Shown here: one piece after another, positions 1 through 8,205 of the stretch
Layout: every line of letters starts with the position of its first letter
How positions within the stretch are numbered: the first letter of the stretch is position 1
Origin: Bacillus_BD oryzisoli_A
Lineage (GTDB): Bacteria > Bacillota > Bacilli > Bacillales > Cytobacillaceae
Length of the DNA: 64,000 nucleotides
NCBI RefSeq assembly: GCF_043641075.1
Contig: NZ_JBHZRC010000001.1
Location: 1,488,001-1,552,000, forward strand
Direction: 5' to 3'
Program-made: the position numbers and the translations under genes
The notes under the pieces: model-generated
What the model saw: only the letters and a program-made list of their open reading frames with translations
What the model was told of the DNA's origin: nothing
The model's database searches: none

Positions 1-125
1 ATTTCAGCTGCCGTTTCTTCCCGATAGTTCTCTTCTCCAAAATTATCAACACCATATAGCTGGCCGTCATTTTGTTCTTTTTGATATTGATTTTTCTCTA
101 CATCTTTTGGGTCTAGATCTGCCAT
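1..125 (-). CDS. N-terminal fragment of an unrecognised small protein (yqfX-like position)
   Basis: An open frame starts at ATG 125-123 and runs off the left edge of the window, giving 41 codons. It begins MADLDPKDVEKNQYQKEQND and is very acidic and polar, ending with NFGEENYREETAAEI. There is a GGGGG run (GCGGGGGATCAT) just before the ATG that serves as ribosome binding site. In B. subtilis the gene near this position beside zur is yqfX, which encodes a small membrane protein with a hydrophilic N-terminus. That identity is positional inference only, because the membrane part would lie outside the window. Confidence 0.55.
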   Translation of the reverse strand, partial: MADLDPKDVEKNQYQKEQNDGQLYGVDNFGEENYREETAAE

Positions 126-287
126 TATGATCCCCCGCTCTCTAATGCTTTGTGTGTCCAAGTTGAAGCATTGGACTGTCTTATCTAAATGACCCGTTTA
201 GAGGTTTCATTGATAAGACATTTACTATTGTGTACTAAAAAAGCATTTTAACTATAACAATGTTTGCCTTCGCTGGTTTTTTCAGAC

Positions 288-333
288 AAAAAAAAACAAG
301 CATCACGCAGGATTCTACACGTGTTATGCCTGT
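288..333 (-). terminator. Terminator after zur
   Basis: On the minus strand, just after the zur stop codon, an imperfect stem (AACAGGCAT..CACG pairing with CGTGATGCTTGTT) is followed by a run of nine T residues. It closes the znuC-znuB-zur transcript. Confidence 0.7.
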
Positions 334-340
334 TTCTTAA

Positions 341-754
341 TTAAGCTAAACAATCTGGACAACGGCCATATATTTCAAATTTATGTCCAGAAATATCATA
401 CCCTTTTAAGTTATCTGTAAGAATGTTCATAGGACATGTCTCAATTTCCTTTGTTTTCCCACAATCAAGACAAATAAAATGATGATGATGCTGATGATGT
501 GAACAGGTTAGCCGAAAATGCTTTTCCCCCGACAGTTCAGTCATTTCAACTATTCCCAGTTCAACAAATAGTGATAAATTACGATAAATGGTGTCAAAGC
601 TTAACCCAGGATATTGGTCTTTAAGTTTATCTAATACGTCCTTTGCTGTTAAATATTTATTATTGTCAGCAAATAATTGGAGCATTTCTTCTCTTTTTCC
701 GGTATGCTTATAACCCTTTTCCTTCATTATCGTCATGGCTTGATCAACATTCAT
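341..754 (-). CDS. zur: Zinc uptake regulator Zur (Fur family)
   Basis: Fur-family repressor of 137 residues, the usual length. The N-terminal half (about residues 10-80) is the winged helix with the family segment SFDTIYRNLSLF. The dimerisation half holds two CxxC pairs, C95/C98 and C132/C135, which bind the structural zinc, and an unusually dense histidine run at about 86-92. It follows znuB by about 14 bases and ends the znuCB-zur operon. This placement with zinc transporter genes, rather than iron or peroxide genes, is the main reason to call it Zur instead of Fur or PerR. In Bacilli Zur with Zn(II) represses zinc uptake. The candidate operator upstream of znuC suggests that it represses its own operon. 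Confidence 0.92.
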   Translation of the reverse strand: MNVDQAMTIMKEKGYKHTGKREEMLQLFADNNKYLTAKDVLDKLKDQYPGLSFDTIYRNLSLFVELGIVEMTELSGEKHFRLTCSHHQHHHHFICLDCGKTKEIETCPMNILTDNLKGYDISGHKFEIYGRCPDCLA

Positions 755-768
755 CCTTCTTCACCCCT

Positions 769-1611
769 TTATACCGCACTTTTCACAATCCATTTTTTTA
801 CTAGTATTGACAGGATTAAAATAATGATTGAAATCATGACAATCGTTCCACCAGGTGCCAAATCAAGATAATAGGAAATAAATAAACCACCCAGTACCGA
901 AGCCTCACCGAATAGAATGGAATAAATGATCGTTTGTTTAAAGCCGTTTGCAAGACGAATGGCTGCTGCGACTGGCAATGTCATTAATGCTGACACAAGA
1001 AGAATTCCAACCACTCTCATGGAAGCAGCTATCACGAGTGCAACCATAATAATGAACAGTAAGTGAAGTCCTTTAGTTGGAAGTCCGGAAGCTTTTGCAT
1101 GTTCCTCATCAAATGAAATTAAAAATAATTCCTTATATAATAGAAAAATAATCGTAATAACAAAAATGCTGATGATTAAAATCAGCCATAAATCAGTTCT
1201 GCTTACCGCTGAAACACTTCCGAATAAATAACTGAAAAGATCTGTATTAAATCCATCCGCAAGAGAAATAAAAATAACACTTAAACCGATACCGCCAGAC
1301 AGTATGATTGGAATAGCCAGCTCCTGATAATGCTTATAAACGGTTCGGAGTTTCTCAATAAACAAAGAGCCCACAACAGAAAAAACCATTCCCATATATA
1401 TGGGACTGAGTGAGCCTGCTGCCAAAAATTTCTTTTCAATTAAAAGACTTGCTGCAATCCCTGCAAGTGTAACATGGCTTAGTGCATCTGCGATCAAGGA
1501 AAGCCTTCTGACCACAACAAATACGCCAATAAGCGGGGCAATAACCCCGATAATGATACCCGTTAAGAATGCATTTTGTAAAAATTCATATTGAAACATT
1601 CCTGCCATCAT
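769..1611 (-). CDS. znuB: Zinc ABC transporter permease ZnuB/AdcB
   Basis: Integral membrane permease of 280 residues from the ABC-3 (metal ion) family. About eight hydrophobic segments span the whole protein, and the segment RRLSLIADALSHVTLAG near residue 36 is the characteristic family loop. The start codon overlaps the end of znuC by four bases (ATGA), so the two are translationally coupled. It would form the channel through which zinc delivered by a ZnuA-type binding lipoprotein enters the cell. No binding-protein gene is present in this operon. Manganese permeases of the same family look similar, but the adjoining zur gene favours zinc. Confidence 0.9.
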   Translation of the reverse strand: MMAGMFQYEFLQNAFLTGIIIGVIAPLIGVFVVVRRLSLIADALSHVTLAGIAASLLIEKKFLAAGSLSPIYMGMVFSVVGSLFIEKLRTVYKHYQELAIPIILSGGIGLSVIFISLADGFNTDLFSYLFGSVSAVSRTDLWLILIISIFVITIIFLLYKELFLISFDEEHAKASGLPTKGLHLLFIIMVALVIAASMRVVGILLVSALMTLPVAAAIRLANGFKQTIIYSILFGEASVLGGLFISYYLDLAPGGTIVMISIIILILSILVKKWIVKSAV

Positions 1612-2405
1612 GAGAATTTCCCTCCATGGTTGTGATCATGTCCATGGTCATGAGAGTGGTCATGGTTTAACAAGTGGAGATCATATCCATAAAAAGCAGC
1701 TAAACCATTCTTATTCTGTTCCTCAAATTCATGAGTATTTCCATGAAAATGCAGATGTTTATTTAAACAAGCTACATGTGTCACTTTATCCGTAATGGTT
1801 CCGATATCATGTGTAACCAGCATTAAAGTAATCCCTAGTCTCTTATTTAAATCACCAAGCATTTCATAGAAGGAACGGACATTTTGTGCATCAACGCCAA
1901 CAGTCGGTTCATCAAGAATTAAAAGCTCAGGCTTGCTGACAAGTGATCTGGCAATAAAAACGCGCTGCTGTTGACCACCAGACAGCTCACCTATATTGCG
2001 TTTTAAATAAGGAAGTAGTCCAACTGAGTCAATTGCTTCTAGAACGGTTGTTTGATCCTCTTTTTTAAACGAACGGAATAAGCCGATTTTTTTCGTTAAT
2101 CCGCTCTTTACTACTTCATATACGGTTGCCGGAAATCCCGTATTAAAGGAGTTTGCTTTTTGTGAAACAAACCCTATCCGTTCCCAATCTTTAAATCGGC
2201 TAATATCTTCGTCAAATAGCTTAATCTCTCCCTGTTGCGCTTTTAGGAGCCCAAGAATGAGCTTTAACAGGGTTGATTTTCCGGAACCATTTGGCCCGAC
2301 AATTCCAAGGAAAGAACCTTTTTTCACGGAAAGGTTAATATCTTCTAGTACATATTCCTTTTCATAGCGGTATGAAAGTCCGCTTATCTGAATAATAAAA
2401 CTCAT
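1608..2405 (-). CDS. znuC: Zinc ABC transporter ATP-binding protein ZnuC/AdcC, His-rich tail
   Basis: ABC ATPase of 265 residues. The Walker A motif GPNGSGKST lies at about residues 37-45, the signature LSGGQ at 141-145 and Walker B LLILDEP at 161-167. The C-terminus carries a histidine-aspartate run (LLNHDHSHDHGHDHNHGG), which is likely to bind zinc and could sense or buffer it at the transporter. It is the first gene of the znuC-znuB-zur operon. It is preceded by a good sigma-A promoter and a Zur-box-like palindrome. The GGGTGA ribosome binding site precedes an ATG start. Confidence 0.93.
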   Translation of the reverse strand: MSFIIQISGLSYRYEKEYVLEDINLSVKKGSFLGIVGPNGSGKSTLLKLILGLLKAQQGEIKLFDEDISRFKDWERIGFVSQKANSFNTGFPATVYEVVKSGLTKKIGLFRSFKKEDQTTVLEAIDSVGLLPYLKRNIGELSGGQQQRVFIARSLVSKPELLILDEPTVGVDAQNVRSFYEMLGDLNKRLGITLMLVTHDIGTITDKVTHVACLNKHLHFHGNTHEFEEQNKNGLAAFYGYDLHLLNHDHSHDHGHDHNHGGKFS

Positions 2406-2417
2406 TACATCACCCGA

Positions 2418-2438
2418 ATTCCGAAATCATTCCGATTT
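2418..2438 (-). promoter_or_regulatory. Candidate Zur operator upstream of znuC
   Basis: On the minus strand an imperfect 21-base palindrome, AAATCGGAAT-G-ATTTCGGAAT, resembles the Gram-positive Zur box (AAATCGTAATnATTACGATTT). By eye 15 of 20 defined positions match. It lies immediately downstream of the -10 element, a position where bound repressor would block initiation. Confidence 0.6.
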
Positions 2439-2440
2439 AG

Positions 2441-2469
2441 AGTATACAAGAAGCACGTAAAAATGTAAA
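2441..2469 (-). promoter_or_regulatory. Sigma-A promoter of znuC-znuB-zur
   Basis: A -35 element TTTACA (2469-2464) and a -10 element TATACT (2446-2441) are separated by exactly 17 bases and face znuC. Confidence 0.7.
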
Positions 2470-2552
2470 GCTGGAATCTTTATTATTCAACAGCCATAAT
2501 CAGTCACTCTTCATTCGCACCAAACATATTTTATCAATGGAGGAGTGATGAC

Positions 2553-2807
2553 ATGAAAATATTTGCTAACATCATTAATCATAAAATCAATACCATTACA
2601 CCAGAAGAATTATTGAGATATGCTAATATTTTTAAAATCTCAATTACTAACTCACAAGCAGTCCAAATAGCCAAATATTTAAGAGGCAGACAAGTAAATA
2701 TATTTGATGATAGAGAGAGAGCTACTCTGATTAAGGAAATTGCCAGAGCAACTGATATTGAAACAGCAAAGGAAGTCAATCGTCTGCTTGTAGAATTAAT
2801 GAAATAA
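2553..2807 (+). CDS. yqfT: DUF2624 family protein YqfT
   Basis: Small protein of 84 residues with the composition of an all-helical cytosolic protein and no membrane segment. The sequence (INTITPEELLRYANIFKISI, then YLRGRQVNIFDDRERATLIKEIA) matches what I know of the DUF2624 family found only in Bacillaceae. A strong ribosome binding site GGAGGAGTGAT precedes the ATG. It faces nfo convergently, as in B. subtilis. Function is unknown. Confidence 0.8.
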   Translation: MKIFANIINHKINTITPEELLRYANIFKISITNSQAVQIAKYLRGRQVNIFDDRERATLIKEIARATDIETAKEVNRLLVELMK

Positions 2808-2895
2808 AAAAAGCGCAAGCGCCTGACCAGCCGGTACTTGACGCTTGTGCAATCATATATAAGACCAGGCACACGATGAGTAAGGTGCCTGGCTG
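2808..2895. terminator. Hairpin pair between yqfT and nfo
   Basis: Two hairpins separate the convergent genes. One has arms GCGCAAGCG and CGCTTGTGC (about 2812-2849). The second has perfect arms CCAGGCAC and GTGCCTGG (2864-2893), followed by CTGCCTGTTTT. The first looks like a decayed copy of the GCGGAAGCGCC intergenic repeat seen elsewhere in the window, apparently serving as a terminator. Confidence 0.55.
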
Positions 2896-2901
2896 CCTGT
2901 T

Positions 2902-3798
2902 TTAGGCTTCATTTACGATATCACGGAGTAATTGTTCATTAAAGGTTTTATTTCTTAGCATGGCAATTTCATGTCTATACGGCGGTTTCTTATTATCTTT
3001 GTCTTCACCGACAAAAGGCGTTTCAAGAATTTTAGGAACCTCTGTTAACTGAGGATGATGAACAACATAATTTAACGCCTTAAAGCCTATATGACCAAAC
3101 CCAATATTTTCATGACGGTCTTTTCTCGAGCCCTGTACGTTTTTACTGTCATTGATATGAAGAACCTTTAACCGATCAATTCCAATAATATGATCAAAAT
3201 CATTCAATACACCATCAAAATCTTCTACAATGTTATAACCAGCATCATGAGTATGACAAGTATCAAAACAAATGGATAATTTATCATTATGTGTAACACC
3301 GTCAATGATCATAGCTAATTCCTCAAAGGATTTTCCGCACTCAGATCCTTTTCCTGCCATTGTCTCAAGGGCAATCTGAACCTTTTCATTTCCGGTTAAT
3401 ACTTCATTTAATCCTTCAATAATCTTCTTAATTCCTACTTCTGTTCCTTCCTTTACATGGGCACCAGGGTGAAGAACAATTTGACTTGCCCCAATTGCCT
3501 CTGTTCGCTCTATTTCAGTACGCAGGAAGTTTACACCAAGTTCAAATGTAGCAGGATTTACCGCATTACCAATATTAATAATATATGGAGCATGGACAAT
3601 AATTTCATGTATGCCATTCTCTTCCATATGTTTTCTTCCAGCTTCAATATTTAGATCTTCAATTTTTTTTCTTCTTGTATTTTGCGGGGCACCCGTATAG
3701 ATCATTAACGTGTTAGAGCCGTAGGAAACAGCTTCTTCACTTGCTGCCAACAGCATCTTTTTTCCACTCATTGATACATGTGAACCAATTTTTAACAT
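2902..3798 (-). CDS. nfo: Deoxyribonuclease IV (AP endonuclease)
   Basis: Endonuclease IV, 298 residues, the family length. It cleaves 5' of abasic sites in base excision repair using three zinc ions in a TIM barrel. Family segments are all present: GSHVSMSG at the N-terminus, VLHPGAHV near residue 108, ETMAGKGSECG near 148, FDTCHTHDAGYN near 180, HINDSKN near 215, and HENIGFGHIG near 230, which supply the His, Glu and Asp metal ligands. In B. subtilis nfo is expressed in the forespore under sigma-G; I did not find a convincing sigma-G promoter here. It lies directly downstream of cshB, separated by 18 bases. Confidence 0.95.
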   Translation of the reverse strand: MLKIGSHVSMSGKKMLLAASEEAVSYGSNTLMIYTGAPQNTRRKKIEDLNIEAGRKHMEENGIHEIIVHAPYIINIGNAVNPATFELGVNFLRTEIERTEAIGASQIVLHPGAHVKEGTEVGIKKIIEGLNEVLTGNEKVQIALETMAGKGSECGKSFEELAMIIDGVTHNDKLSICFDTCHTHDAGYNIVEDFDGVLNDFDHIIGIDRLKVLHINDSKNVQGSRKDRHENIGFGHIGFKALNYVVHHPQLTEVPKILETPFVGEDKDNKKPPYRHEIAMLRNKTFNEQLLRDIVNEA

Positions 3799-3816
3799 TC
3801 ATCTCTCCCCTTGCTC

Positions 3817-5130
3817 TTACTTTTTCTTTTGCAATCTTTTTGCTCTCTTTTTAAAGTTTTCTGTTTCGTGTTGAATTTTCTTTTTATAGCCCGGCTTGAC
3901 CTTTTTCGGCTTTTGGAAAAGGGATTTAGCCTTTACGTCAATTTCATCAACCTGTTTTTTTCGATTTCTTCGTTTGTTTCTGTCTTCCAATTCAACCCAT
4001 TCTTTATTTTGAAAATCGGCATTTTTAAATTCAATACCCATTTTTTCTAGACGGTTTAACGCATCCTCATCGGAATCCTCGTAAATCGTTAACGCAATAC
4101 CAGAATAACCGGCGCGAGCAGTTCTCCCCACTCTATGGATGTAAAAATCAAGATCGGTAGGAAGTTCAAAGTTAATTACATGACTTATTCCTTGAATGTC
4201 AATTCCACGTGCTGCTAAATCAGTTGCCACAATGTATTGAAACTCCAAATCGACAATTTGCTTCATCATTTTTTTTCGCTCACGCGGTGATAAATCTCCG
4301 TGAATACGGCCTACCTTTAAACCCTTAGCCATTAAACCGTCTGCAACCTCATCTGCCTTTTTCTTTGTATTGGTAAAAACAATGGCTAAATATGGGTTAA
4401 AATGGAGCAATGCCTGATGAACCAACCCTACTTTATTGCGGTGTTTTGCTGGCAGTAAATAATGCTCAATTTTAGCAGCTGTCACCTGCTTTGGCTCAAC
4501 ATTAATATATTTCGGGTTCTCTAAATATTTCTTCATAAACGGCTTTAACTTTTCCGGAATGGTTGCTGAGAAAATCAACATTTGCAGATTCTGTGGCATC
4601 CTGGCTGCAATATAATCAACATCAGTGAGAAATCCCATATCAAGCATAATATCAGCTTCATCAATCACAAGCATAGGTGCTGTATGTACAACCAGTGCTT
4701 GTTCCTTTACTAAATCACTAATCCTGCCTGGTGTCCCAACAACTATTTGCGGCTGTGTCTTTAGCTTATCGATTGTTCTCTGCTTATCAGTACCCCCGAT
4801 AAATAAACGAACAGATATCTCCTGGCCCTCCGGACAATGCTGAACAATCTTTAATGTTTCCTGATAGATTTGCGTGGCTAATTCCCTTGTAGGAGCTGTA
4901 AAAATGGCCTGAACCTCCTGGCGTTCAGGATCGATACCATGAACAACCGGTAGTACATATGCATGCGTCTTACCCGTACCGGTTTGCGATTGTCCAATGG
5001 CACTTTCTCGTTTTAGTACTGTAGGTATAATTCGCTCTTGAATTTCAGTTGGCTTATAAAAGCCAAGTTCTTTTACAGCTTCTATAATAAACGGTTTCAA
5101 GTTGAAACGTTCAAATTTTGTCTCATTCAT
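3817..5130 (-). CDS. cshB: DEAD-box RNA helicase CshB
   Basis: RNA helicase of 437 residues. It has the Q motif (FKPFIIEAVKELGFYKPTEIQ region), Walker A SQTGTGKT near residue 50, DEAD in VIDEADIMLDMGF near 156, SAT near 188, and the helicase C-terminal motifs including HRVGRTARAG near 330. The C-terminal tail of about 60 residues is strongly basic (lysine-rich) and probably binds RNA. CshB is one of the cold-shock RNA helicases of Bacilli that act in mRNA unwinding and ribosome biogenesis. The location beside nfo matches yqfR of B. subtilis. Confidence 0.93.
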   Translation of the reverse strand: MNETKFERFNLKPFIIEAVKELGFYKPTEIQERIIPTVLKRESAIGQSQTGTGKTHAYVLPVVHGIDPERQEVQAIFTAPTRELATQIYQETLKIVQHCPEGQEISVRLFIGGTDKQRTIDKLKTQPQIVVGTPGRISDLVKEQALVVHTAPMLVIDEADIMLDMGFLTDVDYIAARMPQNLQMLIFSATIPEKLKPFMKKYLENPKYINVEPKQVTAAKIEHYLLPAKHRNKVGLVHQALLHFNPYLAIVFTNTKKKADEVADGLMAKGLKVGRIHGDLSPRERKKMMKQIVDLEFQYIVATDLAARGIDIQGISHVINFELPTDLDFYIHRVGRTARAGYSGIALTIYEDSDEDALNRLEKMGIEFKNADFQNKEWVELEDRNKRRNRKKQVDEIDVKAKSLFQKPKKVKPGYKKKIQHETENFKKRAKRLQKKK

Positions 5131-5392
5131 CTAATTAAACTCCTTTATATTAAAGGCTATACATCATTATGATTGCCAAAATGCTGTAAAAATAGCCTGT
5201 TATAACCATCATTATATTATAATCAATTTCAGGCAGAATAGCCACCCCCCGAGTTTAGAGTTTATAGGTTGTATTTCCGCAAATACCCCAAACATAATGA
5301 GCAGATATGAATATGATATAAGTGGTTTATAAGAATTAATCGTAATTGGGATGAATGATAGATGATAATGACCAGAAGGGAGGCACTGCAAT

Positions 5393-5926
5393 ATGATGCC
5401 TAGATATCGATTTCCATCGCAAGGGATGCCCCCCCATTACTATAATCCTTACGGAAGGCCGCCGATGAACCCAATGAGGGGTATGTATCCGCAGATGCGA
5501 CAAAGAGGAGGGATTCTATCAAAGCTGCTGGGAAAGGGAGCGAGGACAGGAGTTAACAGCAGAGCTATGTTCGGTGGTCCTCAGCTGCAGGCAGGTGGAG
5601 GTGGAGGGTCTTTTCTTAAAACACTAACAAACCCTTCTTCGATAAACGGCTTTTTATCAAATACACAAAAAATTTTAAATACTGCACAACAGGTGGGACC
5701 AATGGTTCAACAATACGGGCCGATTGTCAAGAATCTCCCATCATTGTGGAGGCTATATCGCGGGCTAAAGGATGCTCCGGAATTCAGTAATTCAGAAACA
5801 AGTTCTACTGATAAGAAAACAACAAGCATTAATAAAAAGGACTTTGACTCTGATCAGGAATCGGAAGCAAAGGCGGAAGCAACTAATCGTACTCCACTGC
5901 CGTCTACTCCTAAACTGTATATATAA
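5393..5926 (+). CDS. yqfQ: YqfQ/VrrA-like spore coat-associated protein
   Basis: Protein of 177 residues with a proline, glycine and methionine-rich N-terminus (PPHYYNPYGRPPMNPMRGM), a hydrophobic-neutral middle containing NPSSINGFLSNTQKILNTAQ and QQYGPIVKNLPSLWRLYRGL, and a charged, Ser/Thr-rich tail. This is the organisation of the YqfQ family; the Bacillus anthracis member VrrA carries a length-variable repeat. A coat-related role is known for the family only loosely. The gene has a GGGAGG ribosome binding site and its own terminator, and stands alone between cshB (divergent) and ispH. Confidence 0.75.
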   Translation: MMPRYRFPSQGMPPHYYNPYGRPPMNPMRGMYPQMRQRGGILSKLLGKGARTGVNSRAMFGGPQLQAGGGGGSFLKTLTNPSSINGFLSNTQKILNTAQQVGPMVQQYGPIVKNLPSLWRLYRGLKDAPEFSNSETSSTDKKTTSINKKDFDSDQESEAKAEATNRTPLPSTPKLYI

Positions 5927-5927
5927 A

Positions 5928-5957
5928 GAGAATGCTGGAAACGGCATTCTTTTTTTT
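5928..5957 (+). terminator. Terminator after yqfQ
   Basis: Stem GAATGC / GCATTC with a short loop is followed by eight T residues directly downstream of the yqfQ stop codon. Confidence 0.8.
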
Positions 5958-6032
5958 GAGAAATTTACATTGGATCACACCTAAGACTGGATAAATCAAT
6001 TATACACAAGACTAACTGTTTGATTTTGGTTT

Positions 6033-6041
6033 TGCTATAAT
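6033..6041 (+). promoter_or_regulatory. Extended -10 promoter for ispH
   Basis: TGCTATAAT is an extended -10 sequence (TGnTATAAT) about 50 bases before the ispH start. No good -35 hexamer is visible at the proper spacing. Confidence 0.45.
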
Positions 6042-6092
6042 ATTCATTGTTTACTATAATGAATGAGAATGAAGCGACTGGGAGGAACGGAG

Positions 6093-7034
6093 ATGAATGT
6101 AATAAAAATTGCTCCGCGCGGTTATTGCTATGGTGTAGTGGATGCTATGGTAATCGCCCGCAATGCGGCCTTAGATAAAACATTACCACGTCCTATTTAT
6201 ATATTAGGCATGATTGTCCATAATAAACATATTACAGATGCATTTGAAGAAGAAGGCATCATCACATTAGACGGAAAAAATCGCAGAGAGATTCTTGAAA
6301 AGGTTGATGGCGGGACAGTCATTTTCACTGCACACGGTGTATCACCTGAGGTCAGGGAGCTTGCTAAACAAAAGGGACTTGTCAGCATTGATGCAACATG
6401 TCCAGATGTAACGAAAACACATGACCTCATTCGAGAAAAAGAGAAAGAGGGCTATACCGTTATTTATATCGGGAAAAAAAACCATCCTGAACCAGAAGGA
6501 GCTATTGGGATCGCTCCACATATTGTTCATTTAGTTGAAAATGTACAGGATGTTGAAAATTTAACACTTGATGCAGAAAAGATTATTGTTACAAACCAAA
6601 CAACCATGAGTCAATGGGATGTCAAACATGTGATGGATAAAATTAGAGAAAAATATCCGCATGCAGAATTTCATAACGAAATTTGTCTTGCGACACAGAT
6701 TAGACAAGAGGCTGTTGCCGAGCAGGCTGTTGAAGCTGATGTCTTAATTGTCGTTGGGGACCCGCGAAGCAATAATTCAAATCGTCTTGCCCAAGTTTCT
6801 GAAGAGATTGCCCATACAAAGGCATACCGGATTGCCGATATTACCGAGCTTGACCTTGATTGGATTAAAGATGCAAAAGCAGTGGCCGTTACTGCAGGTG
6901 CTTCTACACCAACACCCATTACAAAAGAAGTCATAACCTTCTTAGAAAAATTCGACCCAACAGATTCATCTACTTGGGTAACAGAAAATAAAGTTCCATT
7001 AAATAAGATTCTTCCGAAGGTAAAAAAGAGTTAA
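6093..7034 (+). CDS. ispH: 4-hydroxy-3-methylbut-2-enyl diphosphate reductase IspH
   Basis: Last enzyme of the MEP isoprenoid pathway, reducing HMBPP to IPP and DMAPP with a [4Fe-4S] cluster. The product has 313 residues. The three cluster cysteines are in GYCYG (near residue 11), DATCPD (near 95) and NEICLATQ (near 193), and the active-site segment FTAHGVSPEV is present. I chose ATG 6093 because GGAGG at 6081-6085 sits seven bases upstream. An in-frame ATG at 6063 would add ten residues without a good ribosome binding site. The downstream terminator separates it from the convergent NIF3 gene. Confidence 0.95.
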   Translation: MNVIKIAPRGYCYGVVDAMVIARNAALDKTLPRPIYILGMIVHNKHITDAFEEEGIITLDGKNRREILEKVDGGTVIFTAHGVSPEVRELAKQKGLVSIDATCPDVTKTHDLIREKEKEGYTVIYIGKKNHPEPEGAIGIAPHIVHLVENVQDVENLTLDAEKIIVTNQTTMSQWDVKHVMDKIREKYPHAEFHNEICLATQIRQEAVAEQAVEADVLIVVGDPRSNNSNRLAQVSEEIAHTKAYRIADITELDLDWIKDAKAVAVTAGASTPTPITKEVITFLEKFDPTDSSTWVTENKVPLNKILPKVKKS

Positions 7035-7047
7035 CTTTATATGAAAT

Positions 7048-7082
7048 AAAAAGCAGCGGAATAGTTTTACCGCTGCTTTTTT
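7048..7082. terminator. Bidirectional terminator between ispH and the NIF3 gene
   Basis: AAAAAGCAGCGG pairs with CCGCTGCTTTTTT around a ten-base loop, so T-runs follow the stem on both strands of this convergent junction. Confidence 0.9.
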
Positions 7083-7089
7083 GATTCAA

Positions 7090-8205
7090 TTAGATAAACT
7101 GAAAGGGCTCTGTTACCTTCTCAGATGGAAAAATCGTTACATCAAATCCTTTTTCCTGGCATTTATTCATCAAATAACGTGTTACACCCTGTTTCATCAC
7201 TTTCTCCACATTATGTCCAGGGTCAATCACATTTAACCCCATCATCATCGCATCATGTGCCACATGGTAATATAAATCACCTGTTATATAGACATCTGCC
7301 CCTTTATATTTTGCAGATGAAATATATTTATTTCCATCCCCGCCAAGGACTGCAACTTTTTTCACCTTCGCTGACAAGTCTCCAACAACACGAAGTGCCG
7401 GCACATCGAGTGCTTGTTTAACAAACTTAGCAAAATCCTCTAATGTTGTTTCTTCTATTTCACCGATTCTACCAAGGCCCAGTTCTTCCCCCTTGTTGTC
7501 TAACGGGTAAATATCATAGGCAACCTCCTCGTATGGATGTGCCTTTAGCATTGATTGGACTATTTTTCTCTCCAAAAAATCCGGAAAAATGGTTTCAATT
7601 CTCTCTTCGTTCACCACTTCAAGCTGTCCATTACGCCCAATAAAAGGAGTTGCAGCTTCTCCCGGGAGAAATTGCCCAATTCCAGATGATGTATACAGAC
7701 AATGACTATAGTTCCCTATTGCCCCTGCACCCGCATTGCCGAGGGCCTCCTTCACTTTCCCGCTATTCTCCTTAGGAACAAAAACAACAAGCTTCTTTAA
7801 CTTTACTTCATAGGTGGGAGAAAGAACTTTCGTATTAGTCAACTGCAGCGCTTCTGCTAATAAGTCATTTACCCCGCCCTTTGCCACATCAAGATTCGTA
7901 TGTGCAGCATATACCGCTATTTCATGTTTCAACAGCTTTTCAATTATTCTTCCTTGTGGTTTATCGGTAGTAAGAGTTTGTAACGGTCTGTATATAAGCG
8001 GGTGATGTGCAATAATGAGATCCACTTCTTTCTCAATCGCTTCATCCACCACATCTTCCAATACATCCAGCGCGATCATGACGCGTTGTACAGGCCTATT
8101 TAATCGGCCGACCTGCAATCCTATTTTATCTCCCTCCATTGCTAATTGCTTCGGAGCAAATGATTCAAACAACTGGATTATTTCATGTCCATTAATCTTT
8201 TTCAT
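7090..8205 (-). CDS. yqfO: NIF3/DUF34 family protein YqfO
   Basis: NIF3-like dinuclear-metal protein of 371 residues, the long form with an inserted domain in the middle (about residues 130-235) between the two halves of the NIF3 fold. Metal-binding histidines are in LIIAHHPLIYRPL (near residue 65) and YITGDLYYHVAHDAM (near 310). It overlaps the end of trmK by 14 bases, so the pair forms one operon as in B. subtilis. A GTP cyclohydrolase type I role was once proposed for the family; the physiological substrate is not settled. Confidence 0.9.
   Translation of the reverse strand: MKKINGHEIIQLFESFAPKQLAMEGDKIGLQVGRLNRPVQRVMIALDVLEDVVDEAIEKEVDLIIAHHPLIYRPLQTLTTDKPQGRIIEKLLKHEIAVYAAHTNLDVAKGGVNDLLAEALQLTNTKVLSPTYEVKLKKLVVFVPKENSGKVKEALGNAGAGAIGNYSHCLYTSSGIGQFLPGEAATPFIGRNGQLEVVNEERIETIFPDFLERKIVQSMLKAHPYEEVAYDIYPLDNKGEELGLGRIGEIEETTLEDFAKFVKQALDVPALRVVGDLSAKVKKVAVLGGDGNKYISSAKYKGADVYITGDLYYHVAHDAMMMGLNVIDPGHNVEKVMKQGVTRYLMNKCQEKGFDVTIFPSEKVTEPFQFI

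Noticed and set aside
1610..1795. Plus-strand frame with many His and Gly residues
   Set aside because: It is the antisense of the His/Asp repeat at the end of znuC.
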